From: Adiantum capillus-veneris
Taxonomy: Eukaryota; Streptophyta; Polypodiopsida; Polypodiales; Pteridaceae
Reading direction: 5' to 3'
Assembly: GCA_014529385.2 (NCBI GenBank)
Contig: CM043958.1
Location: forward strand, 88,865,025-88,929,024
Length of the DNA stretch: 64,000 bases
Shown here: positions 11,801-23,795 of the stretch, one piece after another
Position numbering within the stretch: position 1 is the stretch's first letter
Layout of the letters: every line of letters starts with the position of its first letter
Notes under the pieces: generated by a model
What the model was told of the DNA's origin: nothing
The model's database searches: none
Seen by the model: the letters and a program-made list of their open reading frames with translations, nothing else
Translations under genes and position numbers: made by a program

Positions 11801-13060
11801 ACCATGTCATCCCCAATAGATACATAAAATTATGAATGTGCCAAACCAAAAACATAAGTTAGCACATGAGTGCACTACTATGGTGAAGAGGTTTTCTCAC
11901 ACTGCAACAACGTTTGAGTCAAATTTTGCAAAACAAACAGAGATAATAAAAAATGATTTAAGTAAAAAAATTAAATACAAGCACATACTGTAACTTAAAT
12001 GTTAGTGTTCAAAATTTAAATATTTTGCCTCACCAGGTCTAGATCTCAAATTCTCTGTGAGCGCATAAGATCGTGGATTGCACTATAATTTATCTCAAAA
12101 CGGTGTAGGGTCCCAATTGGTCCCACTGTTTAAAAGCATTTGAAATTAACTCAAGCAATTACAAATTGATGAAATGCTAACCATAAATGCAATGCAACTA
12201 TATTTATGAAATTTCCCTCAAAGCTCACATATCCACCACTACCTACATGGTGCGAACTCCTCAACTCCACTCACGCCTTTGTTGCCTCTTTCTGTTGCTT
12301 GTACTTGTCAGGATTTTTGTGCATTTCTTTCTTTGCTTTTCTCCAATCTTCCTTGCCAAGCCAAGATGGCTTTCATGTGTCGTCCTTCACTGTTTTGTAT
12401 ACTTTTGAGCACTTGTGCTTCAAGTAGTCGTGCATCCGTGTGTGCATCCATTTGGTGGAGAAACGATGCTCCACTCTCTCCACATAAAAAGCATTGTGAA
12501 GCATGTTGATTACCTTTTCTCTGTGCTCAATTGGTATTTATTTCCATTTCTTCATGTGGTGTTGACAAAATACTTATAAGTAGAAGTTGTGCATGGCAAT
12601 AGTCACCTTTCTACGTTCCTTATTTACATGTATCTCACTAGTGGTACGGTTTATGGTGTAAGGGATCTTTGCCTGCATACCTTGGCTATATCGAGGGGTC
12701 ACATTGGGAGTATCAATAGGGGTGAGGCCAAGGGTGACAAGCGATGTGTCCTGCAATGTGAAGGCAGGTATAGTCGATCGTAGGGGAAAAGCCACAAAGT
12801 AGATGGTGTTTGTGTTGTTGTGGGAGCGCAAAAAGAGGACAATGGTATGGGTGCTCGACAACTGTGAGGTGGTGTGGAAGAATTGGTGGCACCACTCAAA
12901 CTCTAAAAACCTATTAGAATTTTGAATTGCATTAACATTTTAAATTTATTATTGCAAAAATCATGAAAAAAAACACAATATATGCTTTTGTTGCACTAAA
13001 CATGTTTAGCTAGTTACAAGAGGAGCATGCCAAGTGTTTTAAATACAAAATATTGGCACT
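11801..13060. other. Unassigned region
   Basis: There are no supported genes. Overlapping open frames at 12187-12509 (+) and 12574-12899 (-) use different frames of the same bases and have no family motif. The minus-strand frame could be debris downstream of the CACTA transposase. Confidence 0.4.
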
Positions 13061-16000
13061 TTAAACACCCTCTCTCTCATCTTGGCACAACTTAGCATAA
13101 ACCCCTACATCTATGAATAACTCTCCCCCTAAAGACACATCCTCTAGCTCGTTCACCGTTATGTCTGCATCTTCTTTTGCATTTTCCTCTGTGTTTCCTT
13201 GAGCATTTTCTTCTTTGTTTCCCTCCGTGTTCTCTCGAACGTTTTCTTCTACATTTTTTGCTACTAGGAAATTGTAGCCCTCGTAGACTCGTGCACTTTG
13301 TGGGGCTACTTCAATGACATACCAACAACTTGTTTGCGAAGCCAAATCACGTGAAAAAGAGGAAACATATTTCATGAAAAGTCGAGTAGAAAGACTCTAG
13401 AAGAGGACACAAAAGGATATGACCTACTTTTTTGCAATGCTTGGTTAGTACGAACTTGTCTCAAAATCGGTCCATCTCAACTTTCCTCTACATATGGTAG
13501 CAACACGACCCTCAATGTTTACCTTGAACCATTGCACATCAAACAACTCTACTTCAAATTCTCTATAATCCACCCTCAAAATTTTATGTAGCATTCCAAA
13601 TACATGATTTTTGCTACAATCGAGGATTTTTATTGGTTAGATTGATCAATTTTTTCCAGGACCCTGCAATTGAACATGAATCTCTTTGTGTCGATCCACC
13701 CTACCATGAAGTAAAGATCTTTACACCATGCTACCATGCACAACTTGTATAATGACAAAATGCAAAAATGAGCATCATCGCCAAAGAACACCACACCACA
13801 TGTCGAACATTAGAGATTTACCTTGGGGCTACAACCCCATACAATACTCCCACTCCTCTTCTGTCACATGTTCAACTTGTTGTGTGACTCTTTTCATGGC
13901 ATTATGCAACCATCTTAGACCCATGGACGATGGTAAGATCTCAAGATCTTCAGGATAACACACCGGTGGCCATTTTTATCTTCTAAAGGCATGTCATGCA
14001 GCGTGTTGCTCAGCCTTGGCATCATCATATTGGGCAAGCCACTTTTGCATCACTGGATTGTGGAGCATGCATAAACGATTGATCCTTTCTTCTAAGTCTA
14101 TGGTCGTTTTCTTCTCCACATAGGGGCCCACCATCATAATCGATTGATTTCTTCGTTGTTTCCTTTTGGAAAATCCAATGAGCCAATGCAACAAGTTTGT
14201 AAATTGTGGTGCATATGGTGAAGGACAAAGAACCCTCAATAGCCACGGGCAAAATAAAATACAAAATAAATTCAATGTCTTACAATTGTGAAACATGCAC
14301 TTTACTATGATTTAGGGTTGTTAATTTGAAGCATACTTTGACACATTTTATGTCAGTCATGTGACTGCAAACCAGTGAGCTTTGCTTCCTTTGTGAACAT
14401 CGTTCTGAGTGAATGCATTATGCCCATGGGCATTCATGTGGTTCATATGAACTCTTTCACTTTGAGTTCTTGTTTTGTTGTTAAAATCCAATGCACTTTT
14501 GACAATTTTATTGATGCGTCATTTGTGGTTTGTGGCCCATGTTGCTCCATACGAACAATATTCCTTAGGTAAACCCTAGCGGTAATCATATCTTTCTCTT
14601 TTATGAGATGGTCCGGGACCACAATAAAACTGCCCATATTCTTGAATATGTGCATCGGATCAAGTAAGTGATTTATTCTCAATCTTGTCCAAAAAGGCAA
14701 CTCATACCATATTGAGAATCTCTTCATCCCTGGTGGAAGGCACCCTTCATACATCTCCTTTTGCTACCATTCTTGAGCAGACATCCTTACTAGCTCTCTT
14801 CTGAAAAAAAACCCTTGCATCTCATGGTTCCCTAGAAGATGCGTTTGATGACCTTTGTAATTTTTTTTCTTCAATGCTATCAAACAACGTGCAATGAGCC
14901 TTTGATCACACATGACACATGCATTGCAACTGCTACATTTATGTCCTATACATATCACAAATTATTTTACACACCGTAAACTGACAATCCTAAACCATGA
15001 TTCATGGTTATCATGTGTTTCATGCCTACCTAAGCATTATCCAAAAACCAGGATAATCATGCATCGTCCACATTAGAATGCCTCTAATGAATGCATTACA
15101 CCAACCTACATGTTGACTCATGTCAACTGTTTTTGTGTCTGTCTACAATTGTTGTAGCTCTTGAAGAAAGGAACAAAGATATACATTCATATTCTTCACT
15201 TTGTACCAACCCAACATAATCAAGCTTAAGAATAAATGTCCTTTCTTAGCTCCTAGCCATGGTGGAATATTTGTTGACAATGACAACTGGCCATACATTG
15301 TGAGATGTTGATCAATGTTTGAATGGGTTTACACCATCCATAGCCAAGCTGAGGCACAAATTCCTCAAATCTTGTGCAAAATCCAGCCACATGTCATCAA
15401 TGTTCTTCCAAGCTACACTATCTTAGGAGTCCTTAGCGCACCACCTGAAGATTTATTCTCTTTATGGCATGATGCTAGAGCGATCATTAATTTGCATTGG
15501 AAGAAGTTCTTGATACGAGGTAAAAGAAAAAAATTCATGAGCGTCATTTGCTGCACTTTTGTTCCTTGAAAACTTTTCGATATCTATCTGCTTCACACTT
15601 AGGATATTTCTCCATGTCTGCATACTCTCCTCTAATTAGAATGCAATCATTAGGGCAAGCATGAATGGAATTATACTCCATCCCTAAAAATTTGTAGAAA
15701 ATTTCTTGTATCATCTCTCAAGACTGGCATCACATTATTACATGGAAATATCTGCTCCCTTTAAGTAGCCTATATATAAAGAAGCATAAATGTACTTTTA
15801 AAAAAATCTTCACTACGTAAGTGTAGTTAACTTAGTGTAGACAATCACTTGAAAAGTTTTGTAACACTCGTGTCGCTCCATCCAACATTTTATTACATGT
15901 TGAGAAGAAGCTCCGTTATGCAATGGTATGTCAGCCTCATGTTTCATATCATCATCAACAAGTATTTATGAGTCCATAATTGTTTCGATCATCTCTTCAA

Positions 16001-16241
16001 TTTTTGGCTCATACATCTCTTGGTCGGGGTGATGCTCTATGTTGTCACCCTCTGAGCTTGATGAAGCTTTAGGCATAGCCGTCACGTTTTTTGGTTGGGC
16101 GAATGGTATGCAAACACGCCTTGTGGGTTGCAAGATTGTTGCATGATGTCCATCGTTTGATTCCTTAAGAATTGAGGACTTACAATTTTCAATACAATGT
16201 AAGTGTAGTAAGTCAGAAAAACTGTTTACTACTATCTTCAC
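13061..16241 (-). pseudogene. En/Spm (CACTA) TNP2-type transposase relic
   Basis: Reading leftwards on the minus strand, the following segments appear in the order expected for plant CACTA transposases. An ACPNDCILIRGEY block followed by CPKCEADRY-like residues lies near 15660-15570. A block with MNVYLCSFLQELQQL and MWTMHDYPGF lies near 15230-15070. GHQTHLLGNHEMQ lies near 14840, and FSIWYELPFW with LDPMHIFKN lies near 14720-14640. A C-terminal DUF4216-like stretch (VDYREFEVELFDVQWFKVN, then FSRDLASQTSCWYVIEV) lies at 13600-13290. Dozens of stops and frame changes show it is ancient. The 16241-15966 frame upstream is probably N-terminal. CACTA terminal repeats were not located. Homology is by motif recognition. 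Confidence 0.8.
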
Positions 16242-16509
16242 ACATATCGATGAATTGTAATTGGCAATGACTACTCAAACTTGCTATATTTGTGAATATG
16301 CGATTGTGCAATACATCGTGTTCAATCCATAGCCCATTTGTATTGATTGCAAGATAATGAACCATGGAGGAGAGAGAGGCATCTCAAGCGGACTGTCCCA
16401 CAACGTCATCACTACTAATAATGCTTTTGTACACAACCCTAAACTGAAAGATAATTCCAAACATGTACTCAATTTGATAAACAGAACCCTAAATCTAAGC
16501 TAACCTTAC

Positions 16510-17855
16510 AAAACACGCAAACGGACTTCAGAAACGACTTGTTCTTTATGTTTACCACTTCGCAAACGACTTGCTCAAATAATCAATAGGCACAAGGCTA
16601 TGCCGTATATGAAGCAACAAGCACAATGGAAAGAGGGCAAGACGTTTATGAAATTTGTTTGTGTTTTTAGGATAAAAATGTAAGCGAAATTAAAAAATGG
16701 CTTGCACTGACGCTTCAAACACAACATACCTTTGTGACTATTAATGGTTACAACAAACCGTGTACAATGTGACAAGGAAAAAGGGCAAGTGGACAAGCTA
16801 TTTCCAAAGTTCATTTGCATTTTTATATATACGAGGGTAAGCCGTGTGTGAAGTGGCAAGCACAAATGGCAAGAGGGCAAGCTGTTTTTGAAGTTCATTT
16901 GCATTTTTAGAGATAAGGGCAGCTAAAAAATGCAAACAAATTTCATAAACGACTTGCCCTCTTGCTGTTTGTGCTTGTCACTTCACACACGATTGATTGT
17001 ATGTATTAATAGGTACAAGGGTAAGCCGTTTCTAAAGTCCGTGCAGGGACTTTAGAAACAGATTGCCCTCTTGCTTTTTATCCTTGCTGCTTCACACATG
17101 GCTTGCCCTTGTATCTATTCATGGTAACGACAAGCTGTATGCAAAGCTCCAAGTAGAAACGATAAGAGGGCAAGACGTTTCTAAAGTTTGTTTTGCATTT
17201 TTAGGATAAAAAACTCAAAAGGACTTCAAAAACAGCTTGCCCTCTTGGTGTTTGTGCTTGCCACTTCACACACGACATGCTGTAACCATTAATAGGCACA
17301 AGGGTAAACCGTTATTGAAGTCCCTTTGCATTTTTTAAGCCTTCTCTCTTGCCATTTGTCCTTGTCGCTTTGCAGATGGCTTGCCCTTGTGCCTGTTGAA
17401 GGTTATGACAATCCAATTGTAAAGCAGCAAGCACAAATGACAAGAGAGCAAAACGTTTTTGAAGTTTGTTTGCGTATTTTGGCAATTGGACTTTAGAAAA
17501 AACTTGCCCTCTAGTTGTTTGTGCTTGCCCCTTTGCACACGACTTACCCATGTATCTATTGATGGTTACTCAAAAAATGCAAACGGACTTTAGAAACGGC
17601 TTGTCCACTTGCCATCTGTGCTGTCGCTTGGCATACGGCTTGCCCAAACCGTTAATAGGGAAGTAGGCAAGCCATGTACAAAGAGGCATGCATATATTGA
17701 GAGTGGGTAAGCTATTTAGAAGACCACAAGCAGACTTCAAAACGGCTTACCTGCTTACCGCTTCGCACACAGCTGATGATTATGGCAAGCCGAACGTGAA
17801 GCGGCAAGCACAAATGACAAGAGGGAAAACCATTTTTGGAGCGAGTTTGCATTTT
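16510..17855. repeat. Array of alternating inverted repeats
   Basis: About ten diverged copies of a segment alternate between orientations. One orientation reads roughly GCAAGAGGGCAAGC, then GTTTTTGAAGTTCATTTGC; the other is its complement (GCAAACGGACTT, GAAACGGCTTGCCCTC). Between them lie variants of CACTTCACACACGGCTTGCCC and ATTAATAGGCACAAGGGTAAGC. Complementary copies sit beside each other, so the transcript or a single strand could fold into many stems. The open frames inside are by-products of the repeat. No transposase or tRNA-like segment is visible. Confidence 0.85.
17028..17059 (+). repeat. Perfect 13-bp hairpin inside the array
   Basis: GTTTCTAAAGTCC (17028-17040) and GGACTTTAGAAAC (17047-17059) are perfect complements around a six-base loop. 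Confidence 0.95.
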
Positions 17856-18475
17856 TACCCAAAACCTAAACTTTGAATCTGTTTGCGTTTTTACCCAAAA
17901 CCTAAACCCAAATCTTAAATTTAAACTTAATCCCAAACCCAAATCTAAATGTAAATCTAATTCTAAATTTTTAATCCAAACTTTAAATCTAAATCTACAC
18001 CTAAATGCAAACCATAAATTTAAACATAACTTTCAACTTAAATCCAAACCTTATATTTAAACATAAATCCAAAACTTTAAATCTAAATCTAAATTCAAAA
18101 CCTAAATTTGAACTCAAAGATAAATTGAAATCCAAACTCAAATTTAAACCTAAATTTAAACTTACATCTTAGATATAAATCTAAATCCAAACTTTAAATT
18201 TAAACATTAACACGAAATCTAAACTTAAACCCAAACCCTAAATCTAAACATAAACATAAACCTTAAATGTAAATTCAAATATAACATTAAACTTAAACTT
18301 ATCATTTAAACATAATCTTAAACTATAAACATAAATTTAAAATTACTATTTAAATTAAATCTTAAAATGTAAACTTAAATCTTTAAATTCAAATAATAAC
18401 ACAATTCGTAACATACATTTAAACCTTAGGTTTAAAATCTATAATTTAGATGTAAATAAAAAATTGAATCCTATA
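17856..18475 (+). repeat. Degenerate telomere-like CCTAAA-rich tract
   Basis: About 600 bp consist almost wholly of short units such as AAACCTAAA, AAATCTAAAT and AAACCCAAATC, grading into AT-rich sequence after 18300. The unit resembles plant telomere repeat (CCCTAAA) after heavy C-to-T and A insertion drift. It directly follows the inverted-repeat array. It could be an ancient interstitial telomeric tract or simply low-complexity DNA. Confidence 0.6.
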
Positions 18476-19659
18476 TTGATACTTTAAATAGATATAACAA
18501 TTAATATTTTTTTTCAAATTTATGAAATTTAAATTAATTTCACTAATTTAACAATTAATTGATTTAGTGTTGTGTCATGGGCCACCCGTGTTGAAAGTGC
18601 TTCTCGTTCCATGCAAGAACGATTCTACCAAACGTTTTTTTTCCCCATTTTAATTCTAAAGGGCTCTTGGGATTGCTTTTATGATAGTTAAAATTTGAAG
18701 TTGTACCTTGTGATGGTTTCCCCTAATGGAAGTATAGTGGCGCCTTCTTGAGCTAGAGGTCTTGATTTTAGGTTTTGCAATGCATTTTGAGCATAAAAGT
18801 ACAGTGTGCAAATGCAATTGTTGTCAAATGTCATGAAGTGTGGAAGGTCTTACTAATTTTATGTTGTTTTTGGTAAATTTGAGTGTGTGGGCTCCAAAGA
18901 TTCCCGAACTGTTTTAGAAACCCGTAGAAAAATGAGTTTTGGGAGTGGAAAAACATGGAGTTTTTGGTGAAGAAAAAGATGGCAAATCAACCCTAGCTGT
19001 AATGTAGAGTGGATGATTTGGGAAGCAGAGCAAACTTTGTGGTTATTTATAGAACTTGTAGAATTTTAATGGGGTGTGTCTGTCGTCTATGAGCTGATGG
19101 GTACATGTCCTTGCCTCTGCATATGGACCTCTCTTTTGCATGGCTTGCTTTGTGGAAGACATGTTGTGGAGTGCACTCTTTGCGCACCTTGTTGGAATGC
19201 AAAATTTTAAGTATAAACCTCTTTCTTTTGTCAGTATGAAAGAGTTTTCGTCCCCCATCTTTTGAATTTGAGTTTCCCTCTTGAAGCCCACGAGTTGTAG
19301 CTTCAAAAAATCAAAATTTCCGACTTTTTCTACTCTTTTATGTCTCCTTTAATAATTTGCAATCAATTTAGCTACCATGGTGTGTTGAGCGGTGCAGAGG
19401 GTAGCTACGAAATCGTTAGCGAGGGATGAGAAAAGATTACATATTTTCTTCATTGGTTGGGTAAATTCATCAAAACTTAATTCCTTGCTTTTGAAGCCGT
19501 TTTGAAACTTTACCTTTAGGCCTAGTGACAAACGCTCAACGTTTACACGTGTAAGAAATGTTGTGTGTGTGCTCCATGGAGCTTGAACGATGATGGACGC
19601 TCGCGATGGAATGACCACCCTGCACAGGTATTTCTCTCTTCTGATTCTTCACAGAGAGC

Positions 19660-19694
<35 letters not shown>

Positions 19695-19848
19695 TGAGAG
19701 TTCTGTCCACGTCCTTTGGGGACCAAAGTGGACCCATAGAACCGGGTATCATGCCGTACATCCCATACAGGCATATATAAAGACGAAGAGGGTCAAAACA
19801 TGCTACACTCGCTCTTAAGACTCATAAGAGTTATAGGTACAATGATTG
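18476..19848. other. Unassigned region with a GT/GA microsatellite
   Basis: No gene was recognised. A (GT)n(GA)n run lies at 19661-19695. Part of this region may be the 5' LTR of element L, whose primer binding site lies at 20491, but no TG start could be fixed. The minus-strand open frames near 19043-19618 have no recognised motif. Confidence 0.4.
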
Positions 19849-20117
19849 CAAGGGAGAAAGGTAGCTGTTATATCAAGTCATGGGATATGTGTTCACTCCT
19901 TGGGGAAAGGCCATTCCATAAGAGAGAGGATTGCAAAAGGCCATTCACACCCATCAGACAAAGCCATGTGTAACGCTCATACAAGGGAGAAAAGTAGCTA
20001 TTATATCAAGTCATGGGAAGTGTGTTCACTTCTTGGGGAGAGACCGTTCCATGAGAGAGAGGATTGCAAAGGCCAGTCCCACCCATCTGACAAAGCCGTG
20101 TGTAATGGTACCCATGA
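19849..20117 (+). repeat. Tandem duplication, 133-bp unit
   Basis: CAAGGGAGAAAGGTAGCT at 19849 returns as CAAGGGAGAAAAGTAGCT at 19982. The two units remain about 90 percent alike (ATATCAAGTCATGGGA, GAGAGAGGATTGCAAA, GACAAAGCC). It probably lies inside the 5' LTR or leader of element L. Confidence 0.9.
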
Positions 20118-20490
20118 CACATACTTGCATGTATGATGGTTGAAAGAGGAAAAACATACAAATTGTACACTGTATATACTGAGTCTGTAGCTTCGTCCCA
20201 TGTCTCATGCATCCTAACCTGTAGCATGCTACATATATGTATATGAGCACACAACTATGGGGAAGCTATTGCACTGCCTTAAAGAGAAGCTAGGCTTCAG
20301 GATGAATAGCATCATAGGCAGAGATAGGGCCTTTATCAAGAGTGCTGAGAAAGGCATGTGATATCGAAGCTCCTCTCTATGTGGCACAAATCCCCCCCTC
20401 CCCCGGTGAGTGCAATGTGGGTCGTGATATCTATGGCCTTTGACGTGCTCTCATTGTTGTTGCTCCTGGTGTATCAAAGGCGAGTTTCAT

Positions 20491-20502
20491 TGGTATTAGA
20501 GC
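20491..20502 (+). promoter_or_regulatory. Primer binding site of outer Ty3 element L
   Basis: TGGTATTAGAGC differs by one base from the initiator tRNA-Met site. A preceding TTTCA at 20485-20489 would be the LTR end. Confidence 0.6.
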
Positions 20503-20554
20503 GGAGACCTTCCTTACCATCAAGGTGATTGAAGGCGGTTTTGCTTCCATAAAG

Positions 20555-21744
20555 ATGTCAAGCCACTTAGAGAAAATCAAAGCATAGTCAAGGGGATGCC
20601 CATTTTTGGGCTTCTCGTCAGAGTTACCGGGGAACGCCCCTACCAAGGCCTGGAACGCCGGAACGGCGTTCCGGTCGGTTGCAGGTGCCCGGAACGGCCA
20701 GGCGTTTCGACAGACCAGGGAATACCGGAACGGCAAGGGGGAACGGGGCCGGAACGTCTCGGAACGGCCCGGAACGGCCCGGAACGGCAGCAATGGTAAG
20801 AAAGCATAAAGGGGTAGATTTTGGGTGTGTGTTTCTCCTTATAAATTGCTCCCCCCTCACCCCTTTCCTTCCCAAATGCAACAAGCCTCAAGGCTCTCTC
20901 TCTCTTCCTCTACCCTCGCGCTCGGGCCTCAAGCTCTCAAGCTCTCTCTCTTGGGCTTGCCCTCAATTTTCAAGGCTTCAAGCTCTCTCTCCCTTCATCT
21001 CAAGAAGTGAAGCCTCTCTCAAGCTCTCTATCTCAAGCATGCATTGTGTCTGTTGTGAACGTACTATGACCGCGCATCACCACACGATGCAATCAAGCCA
21101 TAATAAGGTGGAATGGTATGTTTTTTGTGAGTATTAGAGTCAAAGGACTCTAACACTACTTGTATTCAAAGTTCAAACACATAACGCTAAAAATTGCATT
21201 ATTTGGGTGTTTTTTAATGCCTCCCGTTCCGCGCCGTTCCCGTTTCGGACCCCTTGCCGTTCCCCCGTTTCGCAGGGAGGCCTGTTGCCGTTCGCGTTCC
21301 GCGTTCCTGGTAACTATGCTTCTCGTCCCCACTTGCCGTCCGGCCCTCTTTTTTACACTAAAAATCCATTTGAGCCCCGTCCCCAATCCACGGAACATGT
21401 CCCTTGTGACTATGGATCAAAGTCAATGACGCACTCCAGTACTCGAAGGATTTCTCTTCCTAAAGAGGAGAATCCTCCTTCAAAAGTAGCAACGTGAGAA
21501 ATCAACCCGCCAACAAAGAGAAAAGACTTCATCATCATCTCATGCTCACAACCATAGAGAAGATGGATCGATAAGAAGCTTCTTGAATGTATGAAAGAGA
21601 TGGAGAAATTAGTGCCAGTTGAAGATTTTATTAAAAGTTCTGATCTTGGTGACCCAATTGTCTTTGCCAAAGAACATCTATTAAGGAAGGGCATCATCGA
21701 CCTGGACTCATCCGGAAATTCCTTTTCCTTGGAGCCCTACACAA
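20555..21744 (+). pseudogene. Probable gag N-terminal remnant of element L
   Basis: An ATG at 20555, 52 bp after the PBS, opens MSSHLEKIKA and stops. After the TIR insertion, the stretch 21541-21744 has an open run (ECMKEMEKLVPVEDFI, then HLLRKGIIDLDSSGN) that could be gag. It ends at the CACAA site where the next element inserted. I cannot match it to a named domain; its assignment to gag rests on position between the PBS and the clear gag/zinc-knuckle region at 25238-25662. Confidence 0.45.
20620..21317. mobile_element. Small non-autonomous TIR DNA element, 698 bp
   Basis: The two ends are imperfect inverted repeats: AGAGTTACCGGGGAACG at 20620 and, as the complement of the right end, ATAGTTACCAGGAACG. 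They are flanked by the direct repeat GCTTCTCGTC at 20610-20619 and 21318-21327, a target duplication of 9-10 bp, which fits Mutator-like elements best. Inside, GGAACGG motifs are dense near the left end and appear as CCGTTCC near the right end. A hairpin, GGAACGCCG-GAA-CGGCGTTCC, lies at 20652-20672. The centre is CT-rich and codes for nothing recognisable. Confidence 0.72.
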
Positions 21745-22526
21745 TGTGACAAATTGTTTACGTGTCGACCTACTAAAGAACGGAGCTACTGTCCGAGGGG
21801 CCTAAACCCTAAGAAGAACAAGCAACAGAGGAAGTGTCACAGAGTGATGACGTGGTTGCCCGAGTGCAGAAAACCCTAACCCTAATTTCTGCCAGAAACC
21901 CTAATTCTGAAAACCCTAACTACTGAAACCCTAATTCTGGAAACCCTAACCCTAAAACCTGCAAACCCTAATTTTTGCAAGAAACCCTAATTATTGCAAA
22001 CCCTAACCCTAAAACCTGCAACCCTAATTTCTGCCAAAAACCCTAACCCTAACCCTAAGGCAGCAGACAAATTCCGAAAATTGCGCTGACATGATGACGT
22101 GGCAGGCTGTACGGATTTCCGTAAATTGCGCTGGCAACTTTATCATTGCTTTTTGGACCAGAAGTTTTTGAAAACTTTTTATGTTTTTTTGGATGAGAAG
22201 CTTTTGAGTTTGAAAGCTGTTCATATAAACTGCTTTTCTGGCCAAGGGCCTTTAAATATGAGGCTAGGGCTCATTCTCTGGCATGCTTCAGTACGAAGGT
22301 GCAGAGTCTGGAGTACCGGCTTGTACTTTGATGATGCAATATAAAGAAATACCGAAAGGGGCGCCAAGGTTTGGGGCCAATACTCTCTGGGGTGGAATTC
22401 CGCCACTCCGTGTCGCGTGTCGTCTTTCTCTCTCTCTCTCTCTCTCTCAGTTCAGTTGTTATTGAAGTGCGAAGAGTTTGTTCAGTCTGTTCTTTTCTAT
22501 TGGCACGTGGTGCCCGTCTTGTGACA
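21745..22526 (+). repeat. 5' LTR of the 21745 element
   Basis: The LTR runs from TGTGACAAATTG to CTTGTGACA, 782 bp. It contains about fifteen CCCTAA motifs between 21865 and 22065 spaced by TTTCTGC-like segments, a TATA-like ATAAAG followed by AAATACCGAAAGGGGCGCC (22343-22365), and a CT run near 22430. A string resembling the LTR start of element C (TGTCACAGAGTGATGACG) lies inside at 21835. Confidence 0.93.
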
Positions 22527-22527
22527 G

Positions 22528-22539
22528 TGGTATCAGAGC
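22528..22539 (+). promoter_or_regulatory. Primer binding site, perfect tRNA-iMet match
   Basis: TGGTATCAGAGC follows the 5' LTR after one base. Confidence 0.95.
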
Positions 22540-22578
22540 ATCAGGCGTGTGCTTTTCTGAAAGCATACCGGTCCTACA

Positions 22579-22682
22579 AAAGAGCAGACAGAGCTTTATT
22601 CGAGGATATCTTCGCCCTCCAACCCGGATTAAAGAGCAGACAGAGCTTTATTCGAGGATATCTGCGCCCCCCAACCCGGACT
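22579..22682 (+). repeat. Tandem duplication, 52-bp unit
   Basis: AAAGAGCAGACAGAGCTTTA at 22579 recurs at 22631, and both units end in CCAACCCGGA. It lies in the leader of the 21745 element. Confidence 0.93.
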
Positions 22683-23445
22683 TATTAGCCACTCCCACCC
22701 TTACTTCATCGCGCATCGGGCGCGCTCCCGTCTTCACCGCAGTGTCTTACAGGGCATAAGCCAATTAAGATCACTTGCAAGAGAAGGATCCAGATTTGTT
22801 TCAAGTCACTGTTTTTCTCAGAAGCAGTGCTATGCAGATGTTGATTTCTACAGCTACCAAGCAGCATACTCCAAGTACTTGGGCAAGCTTTCAAGAAATT
22901 TTTTTTGCCCGAAGTTATATGGTTTCTGACATCTTCCTTCAGAGTGCAACTTCTGGCAGAGTCGGGTATCCTGAAATGCTTGCCATGGAAACCCTAGCAG
23001 ATTATAACTTGAAGTTTCTCGACATCTCCCAGTAGATGTCTCTTCACGAGTAGATGAACTTGGAGAGCGAGTGCGATTGCTATCATGGGACTACCATCAC
23101 TGCCAAAGAAACACTGTTTGTCCAAGAGCTGATGGACCATGCTGTGCTCGGCTATGACCTTATGGAAGAAACCTAACCCTAATTTTTGGTGCAGGTTTCA
23201 GGATGGAAAGTCAGTCGACTTTTCGAGCTCGATTGATGTCGAGATTGCTTTTTAAGTTTGAGTTCTGTTTGAGCTTGTTTGGTGATCCTGTTTGGAATTT
23301 GTTTGAAATGGATGGTATCTGTTTTGAACCTGTTTTGGTGCCGATTTGAATTGTTTGACTCTGGTTTGATACTGGTTTCAATGATTGGTGATTTTACTCT
23401 TGGGTGGAGAAGTGAGAAATACTGTTTTGGTATTGTTTGAACCTC

Positions 23446-23795
23446 GGAACGACGCAGGCCGATGCCTTGGGAGCGTTTCGTTGTATGTTTGAAAAACCTC
23501 GGAACGACGCAGGCCGATGCCTAGGGAGCGTTTGGTTGTATGCTTGTAAAATAATTGTTGTTGTGACTCTCGGCCCGGACCTGGATGGTTATGCGGGAGG
23601 AGTATTAAGAAGTCTGAGCAGTGGTTACTCTCAGCACCTCCAAACGACGCAGGCTGCGGTCTGGGGGGCGTTTGGTTGTAAAAGGCCTCTATATCTCCCG
23701 GCCCGGACCTTTTTAGGTTATGCGGGAGGAGTGATGAGGGAGTCGTTGAATATCTCCCGGCCCGGACCTTGTTAGGTTATGCGGGAGGAGTGTTC
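23446..23795 (+). repeat. Interleaved tandem repeats with hairpin-forming units
   Basis: CGGAACGACGCAGGCCGATGC occurs twice (about 23446 and 23500) with a third, diverged copy near 23642. A second unit, CCCGGCCCGGACCT ... GGTTATGCGGGAGGAG, occurs at about 23570, 23696 and 23756. In two of these units ACCT/AGGT and CTCCCG/CGGGAG can pair to give a GC-rich stem. Confidence 0.85.

Noticed and set aside
12187-12899. Possible host gene upstream of the CACTA relic
   Set aside because: Overlapping frames have low complexity, no shared motif, no recognisable splice structure, and the surrounding DNA is repeat debris.
19849-20117. CRISPR-like repeat-spacer pattern
   Set aside because: There are only two long units without spacers in a plant retrotransposon context.
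20553-21429. Arg/Pro-rich open frames on both strands across the GGAACGG region as a gene
   Set aside because: They overlap in several frames and derive from the GC-rich subterminal repeats of the TIR element.
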